Positions 9,687 through 18,238 of a DNA stretch of 64,000 nucleotides are shown in pieces. The notes beneath the pieces were generated by a model. It had not been told where the DNA came from and did no database searches. It saw only the letters and a list, made by a program, of their open reading frames with translations. The stretch's first letter is position 1. Every line of letters begins with the position of its first letter. The stretch is taken from contig NZ_JAAKZF010000026.1 of NCBI RefSeq assembly GCF_011045125.1, forward strand, positions 1 to 64,000. Direction: 5' to 3'. Source of the DNA: Allomesorhizobium camelthorni (GTDB lineage: Bacteria; Pseudomonadota; Alphaproteobacteria; Rhizobiales; Rhizobiaceae). A program made the position numbers and the translations under genes.

Positions 9687-10874
9687 CTAGCCGAACCAGT
9701 CTTCGATGAAGCGGGAATAAATCTGCGTCAGCGTTTCGAGATCGGCGACGGCGACGCGCTCGTCGACCATGTGCATGGTCTTGCCGACCAGGCCGAACTC
9801 GACGACCGGGCAGAAATCCTTGATGAAGCGGGCATCGGACGTGCCGCCCGAAGTGGAAAGCGAAGGCTGCCTGCCGGTTATCGCCTTCACGGACCCGCTC
9901 AGAGTCTCGATCAGCTTCTCGTCGCGGGTGAGGAAGGCGTGGCTCGGCCGGTCGCGCCAGACAAGCTCGTACTCGATCGGCTCGCTGCGGCCCTTGCGGT
10001 ACTTCTTGCGGCGACTGGCCGCGTCGAGCCGGTTGTGGATCTCGGCCTGAACCGTTTCGGCTGTCCATGCATCGTTGAAGCGGACGTTGAAAATCGCGGT
10101 GGCGTTGGCCGGAATGACATTGGTGGCCGGATTGCCAACGTCTATCGAAGTGATTTCCAGATTGCTCGGCTGGAAATCGGCGGTGCCGGCGTCGAAAGGC
10201 GGCTCGATCAGTGCGTCGACGAGCGTCATCAGCCCGCGCACCGGATTATCAGCCAGGTGCGGATAGGCAACGTGGCCCTGCCGGCCGTGCACGGTGACCG
10301 CGCCCGACAGCGAGCCGCGCCGGCCGATCTTGATCATGTCGCCGAGCGCATCCGGATTGGTAGGCTCGCCGACGATCGCAGCGTCCCATTTCTCGCCCCG
10401 GGAGGCGGCCCAGTCGAGCAGTTTCACCGTGCCGTTGATGGCCGGGCCTTCTTCGTCGCCGGTGATCAGCAGCGACACAGAGCCCCTTGGGTTGCCGTGC
10501 TTTTCGATGTGCCGCGCAAGGGCGGCGACGAAGCAGGCGATGCCGCCCTTCATGTCGACTGCGCCGCGGCCATACATCTCGCCATCACGGATTTCGCCGG
10601 AAAAAGGCGGCAGCGTCCACGCCGAATCGTCGCCAGCCGGCACCACGTCGGTGTGCCCGGCAAACATCAGATGCGGGCCGTTGCCCGACAGCCTGGCGTA
10701 AAGGTTCTCGACGTCCGGCGTGCCGCTTTCTGAGAAGCACGGCCGATCGACCGAAAAGCCGATAGGCTTCAGCATGGCGGCAAGGACGGAGAGCGCGCCG
10801 CCCTCGGCCGGCGTGACCGACGGGCAGCGGATCAGGGTTGCGAGATTTTCGGCCGGATCGGTGGGCAGTTTCAT
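9687..10874 (-). CDS. dapE: succinyl-diaminopimelate desuccinylase
   Basis: A 395-residue M20-family metallohydrolase that releases succinate from N-succinyl-LL-2,6-diaminopimelate in lysine/peptidoglycan precursor synthesis. Metal-site motifs are visible: the His in [12 protein letters not shown], the bridging Asp in [11 protein letters not shown], the general base Glu pair in TGDEEGPA and a later His near the end (KTMHMVDE). I start it at 10874 ([20 protein letters not shown]) rather than at 10910, because the longer form adds a tail absent from the family. dapD, the preceding pathway step, lies 2.3 kb upstream in the same orientation. Confidence 0.96.
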   Translation of the reverse strand: MKLPTDPAENLATLIRCPSVTPAEGGALSVLAAMLKPIGFSVDRPCFSESGTPDVENLYARLSGNGPHLMFAGHTDVVPAGDDSAWTLPPFSGEIRDGEMYGRGAVDMKGGIACFVAALARHIEKHGNPRGSVSLLITGDEEGPAINGTVKLLDWAASRGEKWDAAIVGEPTNPDALGDMIKIGRRGSLSGAVTVHGRQGHVAYPHLADNPVRGLMTLVDALIEPPFDAGTADFQPSNLEITSIDVGNPATNVIPANATAIFNVRFNDAWTAETVQAEIHNRLDAASRRKKYRKGRSEPIEYELVWRDRPSHAFLTRDEKLIETLSGSVKAITGRQPSLSTSGGTSDARFIKDFCPVVEFGLVGKTMHMVDERVAVADLETLTQIYSRFIEDWFG

Positions 10875-10958
10875 GACAAGCGGGATACTGCAAACTGCCG
10901 CCCCTGTCACGCAGCGACGGCTGGGCCAGCAGAGCGGCCTTTTGGGTTGCGATCAGAG

Positions 10959-11624
10959 CTAAACGATATTCGGCATGAGCGAGAAGACGGCGCTTGGCTT
11001 TGCTGCAGCATTCCCAGCCTCGCCGAATTCCAGCACCGGATATTCGGCAATCAGCTGAAGCCGTGAGCGGGGCAGAAAGGCCCGCCACGGATCGCCGATC
11101 AGCACGTCGATGCCTGCCGTGAGGCAGCGATCGAGAAACACCGTCACGCGTTCGGCGAGGTCGCGTTCGTAGAAAAGATCGCCAACGGCGATGATGTCCA
11201 CGGGAGGAGGTGGGCCACCGGTAAGGTCGCCCAGGATCGTCGAAACCGTGACATCGTTCGCCGCGGCGTTCAGGTCGATCGCAACCACCGCGTAGCGGTC
11301 CGTTTCCGCCGCGATCACTTCGCTCGCGCCCGCCCTTGCCGCGGCGATGCCGACAATACCCGAACCGGCGCCAAGGTCGAGTACGCGTCGGCCTGCCACA
11401 ATTTCGGGCCGGTCTAGAATATGCCGCGCCAGCGCCAGCCCGCCGCCCCAATAATAGGCCCAGTAGGGCGAGCCGAAGCCTTGCTCATCCAGCTCGGCAA
11501 GACGGCGCAGGCCGCTGGCCGGCCCGGCCTTGTGGAGACGGATTTCGGGAACGGAGGGAACCGGGGCGATCGGCAGGTTCGCCCGGATGAATTGCTGAAG
11601 GTCCAGGTCAGGGCCGCGCACCAT
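10959..11624 (-). CDS. METTL20/NNT1-like SAM-dependent methyltransferase
   Basis: A 221-residue class I methyltransferase. The SAM-binding motif I is VLDLGAGSGIVGIAAARAGA (about 81-100), preceded by GSPYWAYYWGGGLALAR and followed by an acidic DIIAVGDLFYERD segment. The PYWAxxW and GDPxRAFLP blocks match what I know of the family that includes bacterial homologues of the electron-transfer-flavoprotein beta lysine methyltransferase. That target is an inference; L11 or other proteins are possible. The ATG at 11624 overlaps the upstream stop by one base. Confidence 0.85.
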   Translation of the reverse strand: MVRGPDLDLQQFIRANLPIAPVPSVPEIRLHKAGPASGLRRLAELDEQGFGSPYWAYYWGGGLALARHILDRPEIVAGRRVLDLGAGSGIVGIAAARAGASEVIAAETDRYAVVAIDLNAAANDVTVSTILGDLTGGPPPPVDIIAVGDLFYERDLAERVTVFLDRCLTAGIDVLIGDPWRAFLPRSRLQLIAEYPVLEFGEAGNAAAKPSAVFSLMPNIV

Positions 11625-12334
11625 CAGCCCTTCTTGCGGCCGCCGGACTGCTCGATCATCATGATCTTCTGCCAGATCTTGCGCGACAGGTTGGAGCCCA
11701 GACTTTCGACATCGTTCACGGCATCGACGACCACCTCGTCGTTGACCGATTGCGCAAAGAGGGCGGCAAGCTTGCCCGAGATCGACAGCATCTCGGAGCA
11801 GTAGTCGAGATAGCGGGCGAGGTCGGCGGCATTGAGCTCGCGCACCGGCGAGTGCTCGGTCGCCTTGAAGCCCGACGATAGGGTGGCCGGATCCTTGGTC
11901 AACTGGTGCATATCGATGACGTGGATGAGCGAACGCAGCCCATGCAGTTCGCGAAACACCCGCTTGCGCTTGATGCGCTCTTCGGCCCGCACCAGGGCCA
12001 GAAAGCCGAGACCGGCGAGCAGCAGCGTGTTGAGCGAGGCTTCGATGCCCTGGACGAAGTCGAACGCGCCGGTGGAGATGCGATCGAAGGACAGAATAGT
12101 CCCGACGAAAAGGAACACCGAGGCGCCGGCGGCGATGGCCAGGCCGATCAGGATGCGTACCCACCATATCGGCCGCTCCAGTTCCTTGGCTGCCTTGGCC
12201 AGGTCGCGCGACAAATGGACCAGTCCGGCTGCGACCTTGCGCAGGCCTGAATCGGGGAAGCGGTCGGCGATGCGCTCTTCCAGCCGCTCGGCCGTTCCTA
12301 TGATGAGCACCGGGTCAAGCGTACGGTAGGACAT
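11624..12334 (-). CDS. hypothetical membrane protein with two central helices
   Basis: A 236-residue protein of no family I recognise. It has a soluble N-terminal part (about 1-55), two hydrophobic helices (about 57-80 and 95-115, WWVRILIGLAIAAGASVFLF and LNTLLLAGLGFLALV), then a charged cytoplasmic tail rich in Leu and Arg (about 118-236). The loop between helices is short. It sits between a methyltransferase gene (one-base overlap) and two DUF805 genes on the same strand, so it may share their transcript. The layout suggests a membrane-anchored helical protein. Confidence 0.78.
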   Translation of the reverse strand: MSYRTLDPVLIIGTAERLEERIADRFPDSGLRKVAAGLVHLSRDLAKAAKELERPIWWVRILIGLAIAAGASVFLFVGTILSFDRISTGAFDFVQGIEASLNTLLLAGLGFLALVRAEERIKRKRVFRELHGLRSLIHVIDMHQLTKDPATLSSGFKATEHSPVRELNAADLARYLDYCSEMLSISGKLAALFAQSVNDEVVVDAVNDVESLGSNLSRKIWQKIMMIEQSGGRKKG

Positions 12335-12352
12335 GTCTCGCCCGTCCTGAAC

Positions 12353-12739
12353 TTATTTCGGCTGATTGGTCGCCGCGCCGTAGCGGTTCGGGCCAGGCGT
12401 TCCGGGGAAGAGGCAGAGCAGCACAAATGCGATGATGGAAATGACCGGTATGAACAGCGTCGCGGCAATAATGCCGGGCTTGTCGAGATCGTGCAGGCGC
12501 TTGACGCTGAGCGCGACGTTCGACCAAATCGAGATCAGCACTGCGGCCCAGAACGCCATTGCCCAGAACTGGCCCTGCGTGCTGTCCTGCGGCACGAGCG
12601 TGAAGCGGTACAGCAGGAAAACCTGTACGATCGCCAGAAGCAGGCCGGCAAGAAAATAGGCCGCGCGGCTGACGCGGCCCGAGAAGCGGAAGAAAAGCCA
12701 GAAAAGCTGGTCGCGGTCAGGCAAGCGGGTCCGGTCCAT
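12353..12739 (-). CDS. DUF805 membrane protein (second copy)
   Basis: A 128-residue inner-membrane protein of the DUF805 family. The family pattern is visible: FSGRVSRAAYFLAGLLL near the start, then RLHDLDKPGI and a Pro-Gly-rich end PGTPGPNRYG. I start it at 12739 (MDRTRLPDRDQL); it then overlaps the preceding DUF805 gene by 23 bases. Function is unknown. The two copies are diverged, not recent duplicates. Confidence 0.85.
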   Translation of the reverse strand: MDRTRLPDRDQLFWLFFRFSGRVSRAAYFLAGLLLAIVQVFLLYRFTLVPQDSTQGQFWAMAFWAAVLISIWSNVALSVKRLHDLDKPGIIAATLFIPVISIIAFVLLCLFPGTPGPNRYGAATNQPK

Positions 12740-13079
12740 ACTGGTTGGCGCCTCTGGTACCCTCAAGCATGCCGAGCTCGACGAGTATCCAGATCGCACC
12801 GATGAAGGGCAAGATGGCTATGAGCGACCACCAGCCCGATTTGTCGCGGTCATGCCATCGTTTGGCGTAGAGCGCCAGAGCCAGGTAGATCGACGCCAGC
12901 GAAGCGAGAATGCTGACGATGCCCATCTGGGCGCCGCCGCCGACATCGATCGACGAACCGATGATGATATCGATCACGGTAGCCACGATGCCGAGCAAGA
13001 CCAATACGCCGACGCCGGCCCAGAATTTGGCCCGGTTGATGCGGCCGTCAAAGCTGGTGAGAAGCCATTTCCAGTCCAT
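12717..13079 (-). CDS. DUF805 membrane protein (first copy)
   Basis: A 120-residue DUF805 protein with the standard opening (WKWLLTSFDGRINRAKFWAG), three to four membrane segments, the conserved KRWHDRDKSGWWSL motif and the closing GTRGANQYGPDP. It is the first of a tandem pair, 71 bases downstream of the dapD stop. The family is found widely in bacterial envelopes with no established role. Confidence 0.9.
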   Translation of the reverse strand: MDWKWLLTSFDGRINRAKFWAGVGVLVLLGIVATVIDIIIGSSIDVGGGAQMGIVSILASLASIYLALALYAKRWHDRDKSGWWSLIAILPFIGAIWILVELGMLEGTRGANQYGPDPLA

Positions 13080-13149
13080 GTCACCCCTCTTGGTATGGAA
13101 CGCGACATAATTTCGCGCCCGCGGAAGGTGCGTCCGTTTCCGGTAAAGA

Positions 13150-14004
13150 TCAATCTCTCAAAAGCTCGTTGATCGAGGTCTTGGAACGGGTCTGGGCGTC
13201 GACGCGCTTGACGATGACGGCGCAGTAGAGGCTGGGGCCGGGCTGGCCGTTCGGAAAGGGTTTTCCCGGCAGCGCGCCGGCCACGACCACCGAATTGGCG
13301 GGAACCTCGCCATAGCTGATCTCACCGGTGGCGCGGTCGACGATCTTCGTCGACTTGCCGATGAAGACGCCCATTCCGAGCACCGAGCCCTCGCGCACGA
13401 TGCAGCCCTCGACGACCTCGGAGCGTGCGCCGACGAAGCAATTGTCCTCGATGATGGTCGGTCCGGCCTGCATCGGCTCCAGCACGCCGCCAATGCCGAC
13501 GCCGCCGGACAGATGCACGTTCTTGCCGATCTGGGCACAGGAGCCGACCGATGCCCAAGTGTCGACCATCGTGCCGGTGTCGACATAAGCGCCGAGATTG
13601 ACGAAGGACGGCATCAGCACCGCGCCCGGCGCGATATAGGCCGAGCGGCGCACCACAGCCGAGGGCACGGCGCGGAACCCGGCCTTCTCGAAATCGACCG
13701 CGCCCCAGCCGGAGAATTTCGACGGCACCTTGTCCCACCAGACCGCGTCGCCCGGACCGCCCTTGACGATCTCCATCGGATTGATGCGGAAGGATAGGAG
13801 CACCGCCTTTTTCAGCCATTGATTGACGCGCCATTCGCCGTCCGGCTGGCGCTCCGCGACGCGGACCTGGCCGCGGTCGAGCAGGTCGAGCGCCGTCTCG
13901 ATTGCCTCGCGGATTTCGCCGCGCGTTTCCGTCGAAATGGCTTCGCGCTCGTCGAATGCCTTTTCGATGGTCTTTTCAAGGCTGGCCAGATCGGGCTTGG
14001 ACAT
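13150..14004 (-). CDS. dapD: tetrahydrodipicolinate N-succinyltransferase
   Basis: A 284-residue enzyme that transfers succinyl from succinyl-CoA to 2,3,4,5-tetrahydropyridine-2,6-dicarboxylate in the succinylase branch of diaminopimelate synthesis. It has the helical N-terminal domain (1-100), then a left-handed beta-helix of hexapeptide repeats (about 115-240) with [20 protein letters not shown] and the conserved [20 protein letters not shown]. Length is normal. It is divergent from the LOG-family gene and has a possible leader hairpin at 14021-14036. Confidence 0.97.
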   Translation of the reverse strand: MSKPDLASLEKTIEKAFDEREAISTETRGEIREAIETALDLLDRGQVRVAERQPDGEWRVNQWLKKAVLLSFRINPMEIVKGGPGDAVWWDKVPSKFSGWGAVDFEKAGFRAVPSAVVRRSAYIAPGAVLMPSFVNLGAYVDTGTMVDTWASVGSCAQIGKNVHLSGGVGIGGVLEPMQAGPTIIEDNCFVGARSEVVEGCIVREGSVLGMGVFIGKSTKIVDRATGEISYGEVPANSVVVAGALPGKPFPNGQPGPSLYCAVIVKRVDAQTRSKTSINELLRD

Positions 14005-14020
14005 GAATTGCTCCGCTACA

Positions 14021-14036
14021 CGCCCTGTTAAGGGCG
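14021..14036 (-). promoter_or_regulatory. hairpin in the dapD leader
   Basis: CGCCCT-GTTA-AGGGCG forms a perfect 6-bp stem 17-32 bases upstream of the dapD start. It lies where a ribosome binding site or operator would act, so it may tune translation or bind a repressor. There is no T-run, so it is not a classic terminator. Confidence 0.35.
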
Positions 14037-14151
14037 CTGTCGTTAACGTGGTTTAAAATCGCGCGGACCCTATGTCAGAGGGATGTATCGGGTCAATCAC
14101 GCCCAGCGTCACGGGACGGCGCAGGCAGACAGAAAGTGGACGGGGAAGCAT

Positions 14152-14991
14152 ATGAATCCAATGGAACAGTCCGGATGGACGCCGCTGCCGCATTCGGACG
14201 AAGACCTGGAACGCTCCAGAAGCGTGCCGGACACGCCGCAGACGCGTGCCGCCACCTATCGGCTCGCCTGGAACGACGAGGAGTTCATGACGCGGCGGGA
14301 GTTGCGCCCGGTCCGGCTGCAACTCGAACTCCTGAAGCCGGAAATGATCCTCGCCGAGCGCGGCATCCAATCGACCGTAATCCTGTTCGGCGGCGCGCGC
14401 ATTCCCGAGCCGGGCGGCGAGGCGTGGGCAGCCAAGGACGAGCGGCAGAAGCGCAACCTCGAAAAGAACAGCATCTATTACGAGGAGGCGCGCAAATTCG
14501 CGCGGCTCTGCTCGCAGCATTCGGCGCTGTCATACTATCGCGAATTCGTGGTGGTGACGGGCGGCGGACCGGGCGTGATGGAGGCGGGCAATCGCGGCGC
14601 CGACGATGTCGGCGCGCCGTCGATCGGGCTCAACATCGTCTTGCCGCACGAGCAGGCGCCTAACGCCTATGTGACGCCGGAACTGTGCTTCAACTTCCAC
14701 TATTTCGCTATCCGCAAGATGCATTTCGTCATGCGCGCCAAGGCGGTTGCAGTGTTTCCGGGCGGCTTCGGCACGATGGACGAGTTCTTCGAGACGCTGA
14801 CGCTCATCCAGACGGGGCGCATGGAGCGCGTGCCGGTGATCCTGTTCGGCAAGGCGTTCTGGCAGCGCGCCATCGACCTCGATTTCCTGGCCGAGCAGGG
14901 CACCATCACCCCCGGCGACCAGGATATCATCGACTTCGTCGACACCGCCGACGAGGCCTGGGAGATCATCGGCAAGTTTTATGAACTCTAG
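14152..14991 (+). CDS. LOG family (TIGR00730-type) protein
   Basis: A 279-residue Rossmann-fold protein with both LOG signatures: GGGPGVMEAGNRGA and PGGFGTMDEFFE. Some LOG proteins are cytokinin riboside 5'-monophosphate phosphoribohydrolases and others are nucleotide 5'-monophosphate nucleosidases; this longer form, with an extra N-terminal 90 residues, is the type usually left as 'TIGR00730 family'. I start it at 14152 (MNPMEQSGWTPL), behind ggacggggaag. It is divergent from dapD. In a plant-associated host a cytokinin role is tempting, but the sequence alone does not show it. Confidence 0.88.
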   Translation: MNPMEQSGWTPLPHSDEDLERSRSVPDTPQTRAATYRLAWNDEEFMTRRELRPVRLQLELLKPEMILAERGIQSTVILFGGARIPEPGGEAWAAKDERQKRNLEKNSIYYEEARKFARLCSQHSALSYYREFVVVTGGGPGVMEAGNRGADDVGAPSIGLNIVLPHEQAPNAYVTPELCFNFHYFAIRKMHFVMRAKAVAVFPGGFGTMDEFFETLTLIQTGRMERVPVILFGKAFWQRAIDLDFLAEQGTITPGDQDIIDFVDTADEAWEIIGKFYEL

Positions 14992-15011
14992 GCGTGAGCC
15001 CGAACCGAAGG

Positions 15012-15251
15012 TCACAGGCGCGAGCGGAGTTCATCCAGGTGCAACCTGCCGATTTCGCGGTCGACGATCGCCGTAATGTCGTGCCGCTTGATGCCGATGT
15101 CGCGCAATTCACGATCGTCGAGGCGCTGCAGGTCCTTGAGAGCCAGGCGCCGGCGCTCACGGATGTGGAAAAAGTCCAGTATCCAGGTGAAAAAAGACGC
15201 CGCGGGTCTCGCCGGAGGGCGGATTTCATCGATTTCGGTGCAATAGGCCAT
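15012..15251 (-). CDS. DUF1127 small protein
   Basis: A 79-residue protein with a central hydrophobic/aromatic stretch (FFTWILDFFHIRERRR) and the DUF1127 C-terminal motif LQRLDDRELRDIGIKRHDI. Short DUF1127 proteins in related bacteria have been tied to phosphate, carbon or RNA-related regulation, but none of that can be deduced here. It lies divergent from the LysR gene, with a 119-base shared promoter region. Confidence 0.88.
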   Translation of the reverse strand: MAYCTEIDEIRPPARPAASFFTWILDFFHIRERRRLALKDLQRLDDRELRDIGIKRHDITAIVDREIGRLHLDELRSRL

Positions 15252-15317
15252 GGTCCTCGCCTTTCAATGCAATTTGACGTTCGACTGTGAAGAGGACTCT
15301 ACGCGCTTGAAGCTCCG

Positions 15318-15339
15318 GCAAAAAACGACTAGTTTTTGC
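15318..15339. promoter_or_regulatory. inverted repeat, candidate LysR operator
   Basis: GCAAAAA-N8-TTTTTGC lies about 32-53 bases before the LysR start at 15371, in the region shared with the divergent DUF1127 gene. Its position and dyad symmetry suit a LysR-type autoregulatory site. Confidence 0.45.
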
Positions 15340-15370
15340 GGCATCGGATAGTTTTATTTGAAGATGATCA

Positions 15371-16288
15371 ATGCCTCACATTCCTGGCACGCGTGCCTTG
15401 CAGGCGTTCGAAGCGGCGGGGCGGCACCTGAGTTTCACGCGCGCAGCCAATGAGCTGCATCTTACGCCGGCGGCGATCAGCCATCAGATCAAGGAGTTTG
15501 AGGATCAGGTCGGCGTCGAGCTGTTCCATCGGACCAGCCGCACCATGCGGCTGACGGAAGCCGGCGAGGTCCTGCATGTGGCGACGATTGAGGCTCTCAC
15601 GGGGCTGACCCGCGCGGTATCGCGCGCCCAGAAAATGGCGCGCGGTACGTCACTGTTGAAGGTCACGGCCGACGCGCAATTTGCGTCAAAATGGCTGATG
15701 CGGCGTGTGGACGGTTTCAGGAAAGCCTGTCCCGATATCGAGTTGAGATTCGATATTTCTTATGAAGTGCGGGATTTGGAACACGAAGACGTTGATATTG
15801 CCATCCGTTTCGGCACCGGAAAATATCCAAGACTTTGCGCCGACCGGCTGTTTGAGAACGTCATAATTCCGGTCTGCCGTCCCCGCCTGCTGGAATCCGG
15901 GCCGCCGCTGAAAGAGCCGCGCGATCTCTTCAAGCATACACTTGCCCATATCGAATGGTCCCGCCGCGGCGTGACATGGCCGAACTGGCGAATGTGGATG
16001 GCCGCGGCCGGCATCGACGATTTCGACGATAGCCGCACAATCGTCTTTGGCACGTCGACAGACGCCCTGCAGGCCGCCATCGACGGCGATGCGGTCGCAC
16101 TTGCCGATTTTACCATCGTGGCCAACGATCTTTCGGAAGGCAGGCTGGTGCGCCCGTTCCAATTGGGAATCAAGATGGCCCCGGAGTTCGCCTACTTCCT
16201 CGTCTATCCCGAAAGCATGGCCGAGGACCCCCGCATCGTCGCCTTCCGAACATGGATCATCGACGAAGCGTCAAAAACGCACGTATAG
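15371..16288 (+). CDS. LysR-family transcriptional regulator (GcvA-like)
   Basis: A 305-residue LysR protein. The N-terminal winged helix-turn-helix has FTRAANELHLTPAAISHQIK (about 23-42) and FHRTSRTMRLTEAG, close to the GcvA/AmpR branch. The rest is a periplasmic-binding-protein-like effector domain. No operon partner is adjacent on the same strand within 178 bases, and its divergent neighbour is a DUF1127 gene. The target and the effector are unknown. Confidence 0.92.
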   Translation: MPHIPGTRALQAFEAAGRHLSFTRAANELHLTPAAISHQIKEFEDQVGVELFHRTSRTMRLTEAGEVLHVATIEALTGLTRAVSRAQKMARGTSLLKVTADAQFASKWLMRRVDGFRKACPDIELRFDISYEVRDLEHEDVDIAIRFGTGKYPRLCADRLFENVIIPVCRPRLLESGPPLKEPRDLFKHTLAHIEWSRRGVTWPNWRMWMAAAGIDDFDDSRTIVFGTSTDALQAAIDGDAVALADFTIVANDLSEGRLVRPFQLGIKMAPEFAYFLVYPESMAEDPRIVAFRTWIIDEASKTHV

Positions 16289-16467
16289 CGCGCAACGAGC
16301 AATGTCGGGGTGGTTGGCGGCCTTTCCACCCTCTCGCGACCTGCGGAAGGCGAAAGATCGAAGAGTTTGCAGTCTCCTGGCGAGATCATGCGGAAAACAA
16401 GCGTAGCGCCGCCATGCCGCAGAGTGGCGCGGTAGCGGGTCGCCGCTGATTCCGCTAAGCAATCGTC

Positions 16468-16884
16468 ATGGCAGGCCGCAGGACATCGCCGGGTTGGTTT
16501 CAGACGCTGCGGCGCGACCGCGCGCTGTTTGCCGTGGCCGCGACGCTGGTTCTCTTCGCACATCTGTTCCAGCCGTTGGCCGAGGCGAATGCCGCCAATA
16601 CAGCCAAGGCCTGGGTCATCTGCACGATGTTCGGCGAGGCCAAGTCCCCGGCCGCGGATGATGCTTTGCCGCCGCCCGGCGCCGCCGACGATTGCCCGAC
16701 CTGCATCGGCGGCCCTTGCGCCGGGATGGATGCCCCGCCGAAGCTTTCGGCGGGTTCCGAGCCCGCGTTCGCCGCGCCGGCGGCCTATGCCGGCCGGTTC
16801 CCGCATTGGCTCGAGACGGAGAACCTTCCGGGCCGCCTGAACGAGCCTCCGCCGGCCATCCGCGCCCCACCCCTTTCCGCCTGA
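16468..16884 (+). CDS. DUF2946-like copper-associated protein
   Basis: A 138-residue protein with a basic front, one hydrophobic segment (LFAVAATLVLFAHLFQPLAE), and a small cysteine cluster (DDCPTCIGGPCAG). This layout fits the DUF2946 family, often encoded with copper uptake/resistance genes. It lies 65 bases before a YcnI-PCuAC fusion gene, so a role in copper handling at the envelope is likely. The cysteines could bind copper, which is inference. The upstream 178 bases hold no gene. Confidence 0.7.
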   Translation: MAGRRTSPGWFQTLRRDRALFAVAATLVLFAHLFQPLAEANAANTAKAWVICTMFGEAKSPAADDALPPPGAADDCPTCIGGPCAGMDAPPKLSAGSEPAFAAPAAYAGRFPHWLETENLPGRLNEPPPAIRAPPLSA

Positions 16885-16949
16885 AACATGAATGCTCTTG
16901 CGCCCTGGGTGCCGGAGAAAAATCTGTTTTGGACGCGAAAGGACACACC

Positions 16950-17909
16950 ATGCGCCGAATTCTCATGCCGCTTGCCACAGCCTGTGCGCTGACGGCTATT
17001 TCGATCATCACCGCCCACGCCCATGCATCGCTCGAAAAGCGCGAGGCCTCGCCGGGCTCCTACAAGGCGGTCCTTAAAATCCCGCACGGCTGCGACGGCC
17101 AGGCGACCCACACGGTCCGCCTGCAAATCCCCGAGGGATATATCGGCGTGAAGCCGATGCCGAAGCCTGGCTGGACCATCGCAACGGTCAAGGGCGACTA
17201 TGCAAAAAAGTACGATCTGCACGGCGAGGACGTTGCTTCCGGCGTCACCGAAGTGACCTGGAGCGGCGGCGAACTGCCTGACGATTTTTACGACGAGTTC
17301 ACGGTCAGCGGCACGCTGGCCGGTGTTGAGGCCGGGCAGACGCTGTTCTTCAAGACGACGCAGCTTTGCGCCGACGGCGAGGTTGCCTGGATCGAGGAGC
17401 CGGCCGAAGGCCAGGATCCGCATTCGCTGGAGCACCCCGCGCCGGCGCTGAAGGTAGCGGCGGCCGGCGGTGGCCATGAAGGTCACGGCGTGCCGGCGGA
17501 TGCGGCGGTCACGGTTGGAGATCTCGAAATCACCGGCCAGTGGGCGCGGGCGATGCTGCCCGGCCAGCCGGCCGGCGGCGGCTATATGACCATCGCCAAC
17601 AAGGGCAGCGGGCCCGATCGTCTCGTGTCGATCACCTCGGCCGCTGCCGGCAGGGCCGAGATCCATTCAATGGAGGTGGTCGACGGCGTGATGGTCATGC
17701 GTCCGGCTGCTGGCGGGCTGGATATTCCGGCCGGCGCGGCGGTCGAGCTGAAGCCCGGCGGCTTGCACCTGATGTTCATGGAAGTCGCCGAGCGTTTCGT
17801 GGTGGGCGCGAGCGTGCCGCTGACGCTGGAATTCGAGAAGGCCGGCAAGGTCGAGCTGACGCTGCCGGTCAAGGCGGCAGGCGGCGGCGGGGATCATTCC
17901 AACCACTGA
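16950..17909 (+). CDS. YcnI-PCuAC fusion, periplasmic copper chaperone
   Basis: A 319-residue exported protein with two copper domains in series. After the signal peptide (AISIITAHA, predicted cut at AHA/HAS) the mature chain would begin with His, as in YcnI (DUF1775) proteins that bind copper through an N-terminal histidine. YcnI runs to about residue 170. A His/Gly-rich linker (GGGHEGHG) leads to a PCuAC domain (about 190-305) with the copper motif: His and Met in HSM, a Met further on, and HLM. The tail ends in DHSNH. PCuAC proteins deliver Cu(I) to cytochrome oxidase. Such fusions occur in proteobacteria. Confidence 0.88.
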   Translation: MRRILMPLATACALTAISIITAHAHASLEKREASPGSYKAVLKIPHGCDGQATHTVRLQIPEGYIGVKPMPKPGWTIATVKGDYAKKYDLHGEDVASGVTEVTWSGGELPDDFYDEFTVSGTLAGVEAGQTLFFKTTQLCADGEVAWIEEPAEGQDPHSLEHPAPALKVAAAGGGHEGHGVPADAAVTVGDLEITGQWARAMLPGQPAGGGYMTIANKGSGPDRLVSITSAAAGRAEIHSMEVVDGVMVMRPAAGGLDIPAGAAVELKPGGLHLMFMEVAERFVVGASVPLTLEFEKAGKVELTLPVKAAGGGGDHSNH

Positions 17910-17966
17910 TACGGAACGTCGTGCGGGCTTCGGTGTTAACTTCGGCTATGCCAAGGGAGAATGCCG

Positions 17967-18227
17967 ATGGTCCGCACGACGAGACCGAACGACATGACCG
18001 CCAAGCGCCGCGCGGCAGAGGCTGGAAAGCCGGCGGTCGGCCAGCCGGCGAGCGACGAGAACGCGCCGAAAAAGCGCGTCGGGCGGCTGGAGGAAAGCGT
18101 GCGCGGCAATGACGGGCTCGGCATTTCGCGGGCCGACCGCGGCGGCCTCGACGGCAGCGAGACCGAAGACGCGTTGAAACGAGCGGTCGTCCGCTCCAAC
18201 ATCAAGCGCGGCAGCCGAAAGGCCTGA
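17967..18227 (+). CDS. small charged hypothetical protein
   Basis: An 86-residue, lysine/arginine/glutamate-rich soluble protein (SDENAPKKRVGRLEESVRGN and an end rich in basic residues, SNIKRGSRKA). I use ATG 17967, because aagggag lies about nine bases before it; ATG 17961 is too close. No family recognised and no membrane segment. It lies 57 bases after the copper protein and converges on the DUF817 gene. Confidence 0.6.
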   Translation: MVRTTRPNDMTAKRRAAEAGKPAVGQPASDENAPKKRVGRLEESVRGNDGLGISRADRGGLDGSETEDALKRAVVRSNIKRGSRKA

Positions 18228-18238
18228 AAAGTCCAGCG

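Noticed and set aside
9363-10733. A 456-codon plus-strand frame opposite dapE.
   Set aside because: dapE has its complete metal-site motifs on the minus strand.
16370-16400. A cobalamin-riboswitch-like B12 box (minus strand, GCCAGGAGACTGC) with a GCCACT about 45 bases upstream.
   Set aside because: The conserved core (GCCCCCGCAACTG-type segment and the GGGAAGG block) is absent, one base of the box is missing, and no B12-related gene lies downstream on that strand.
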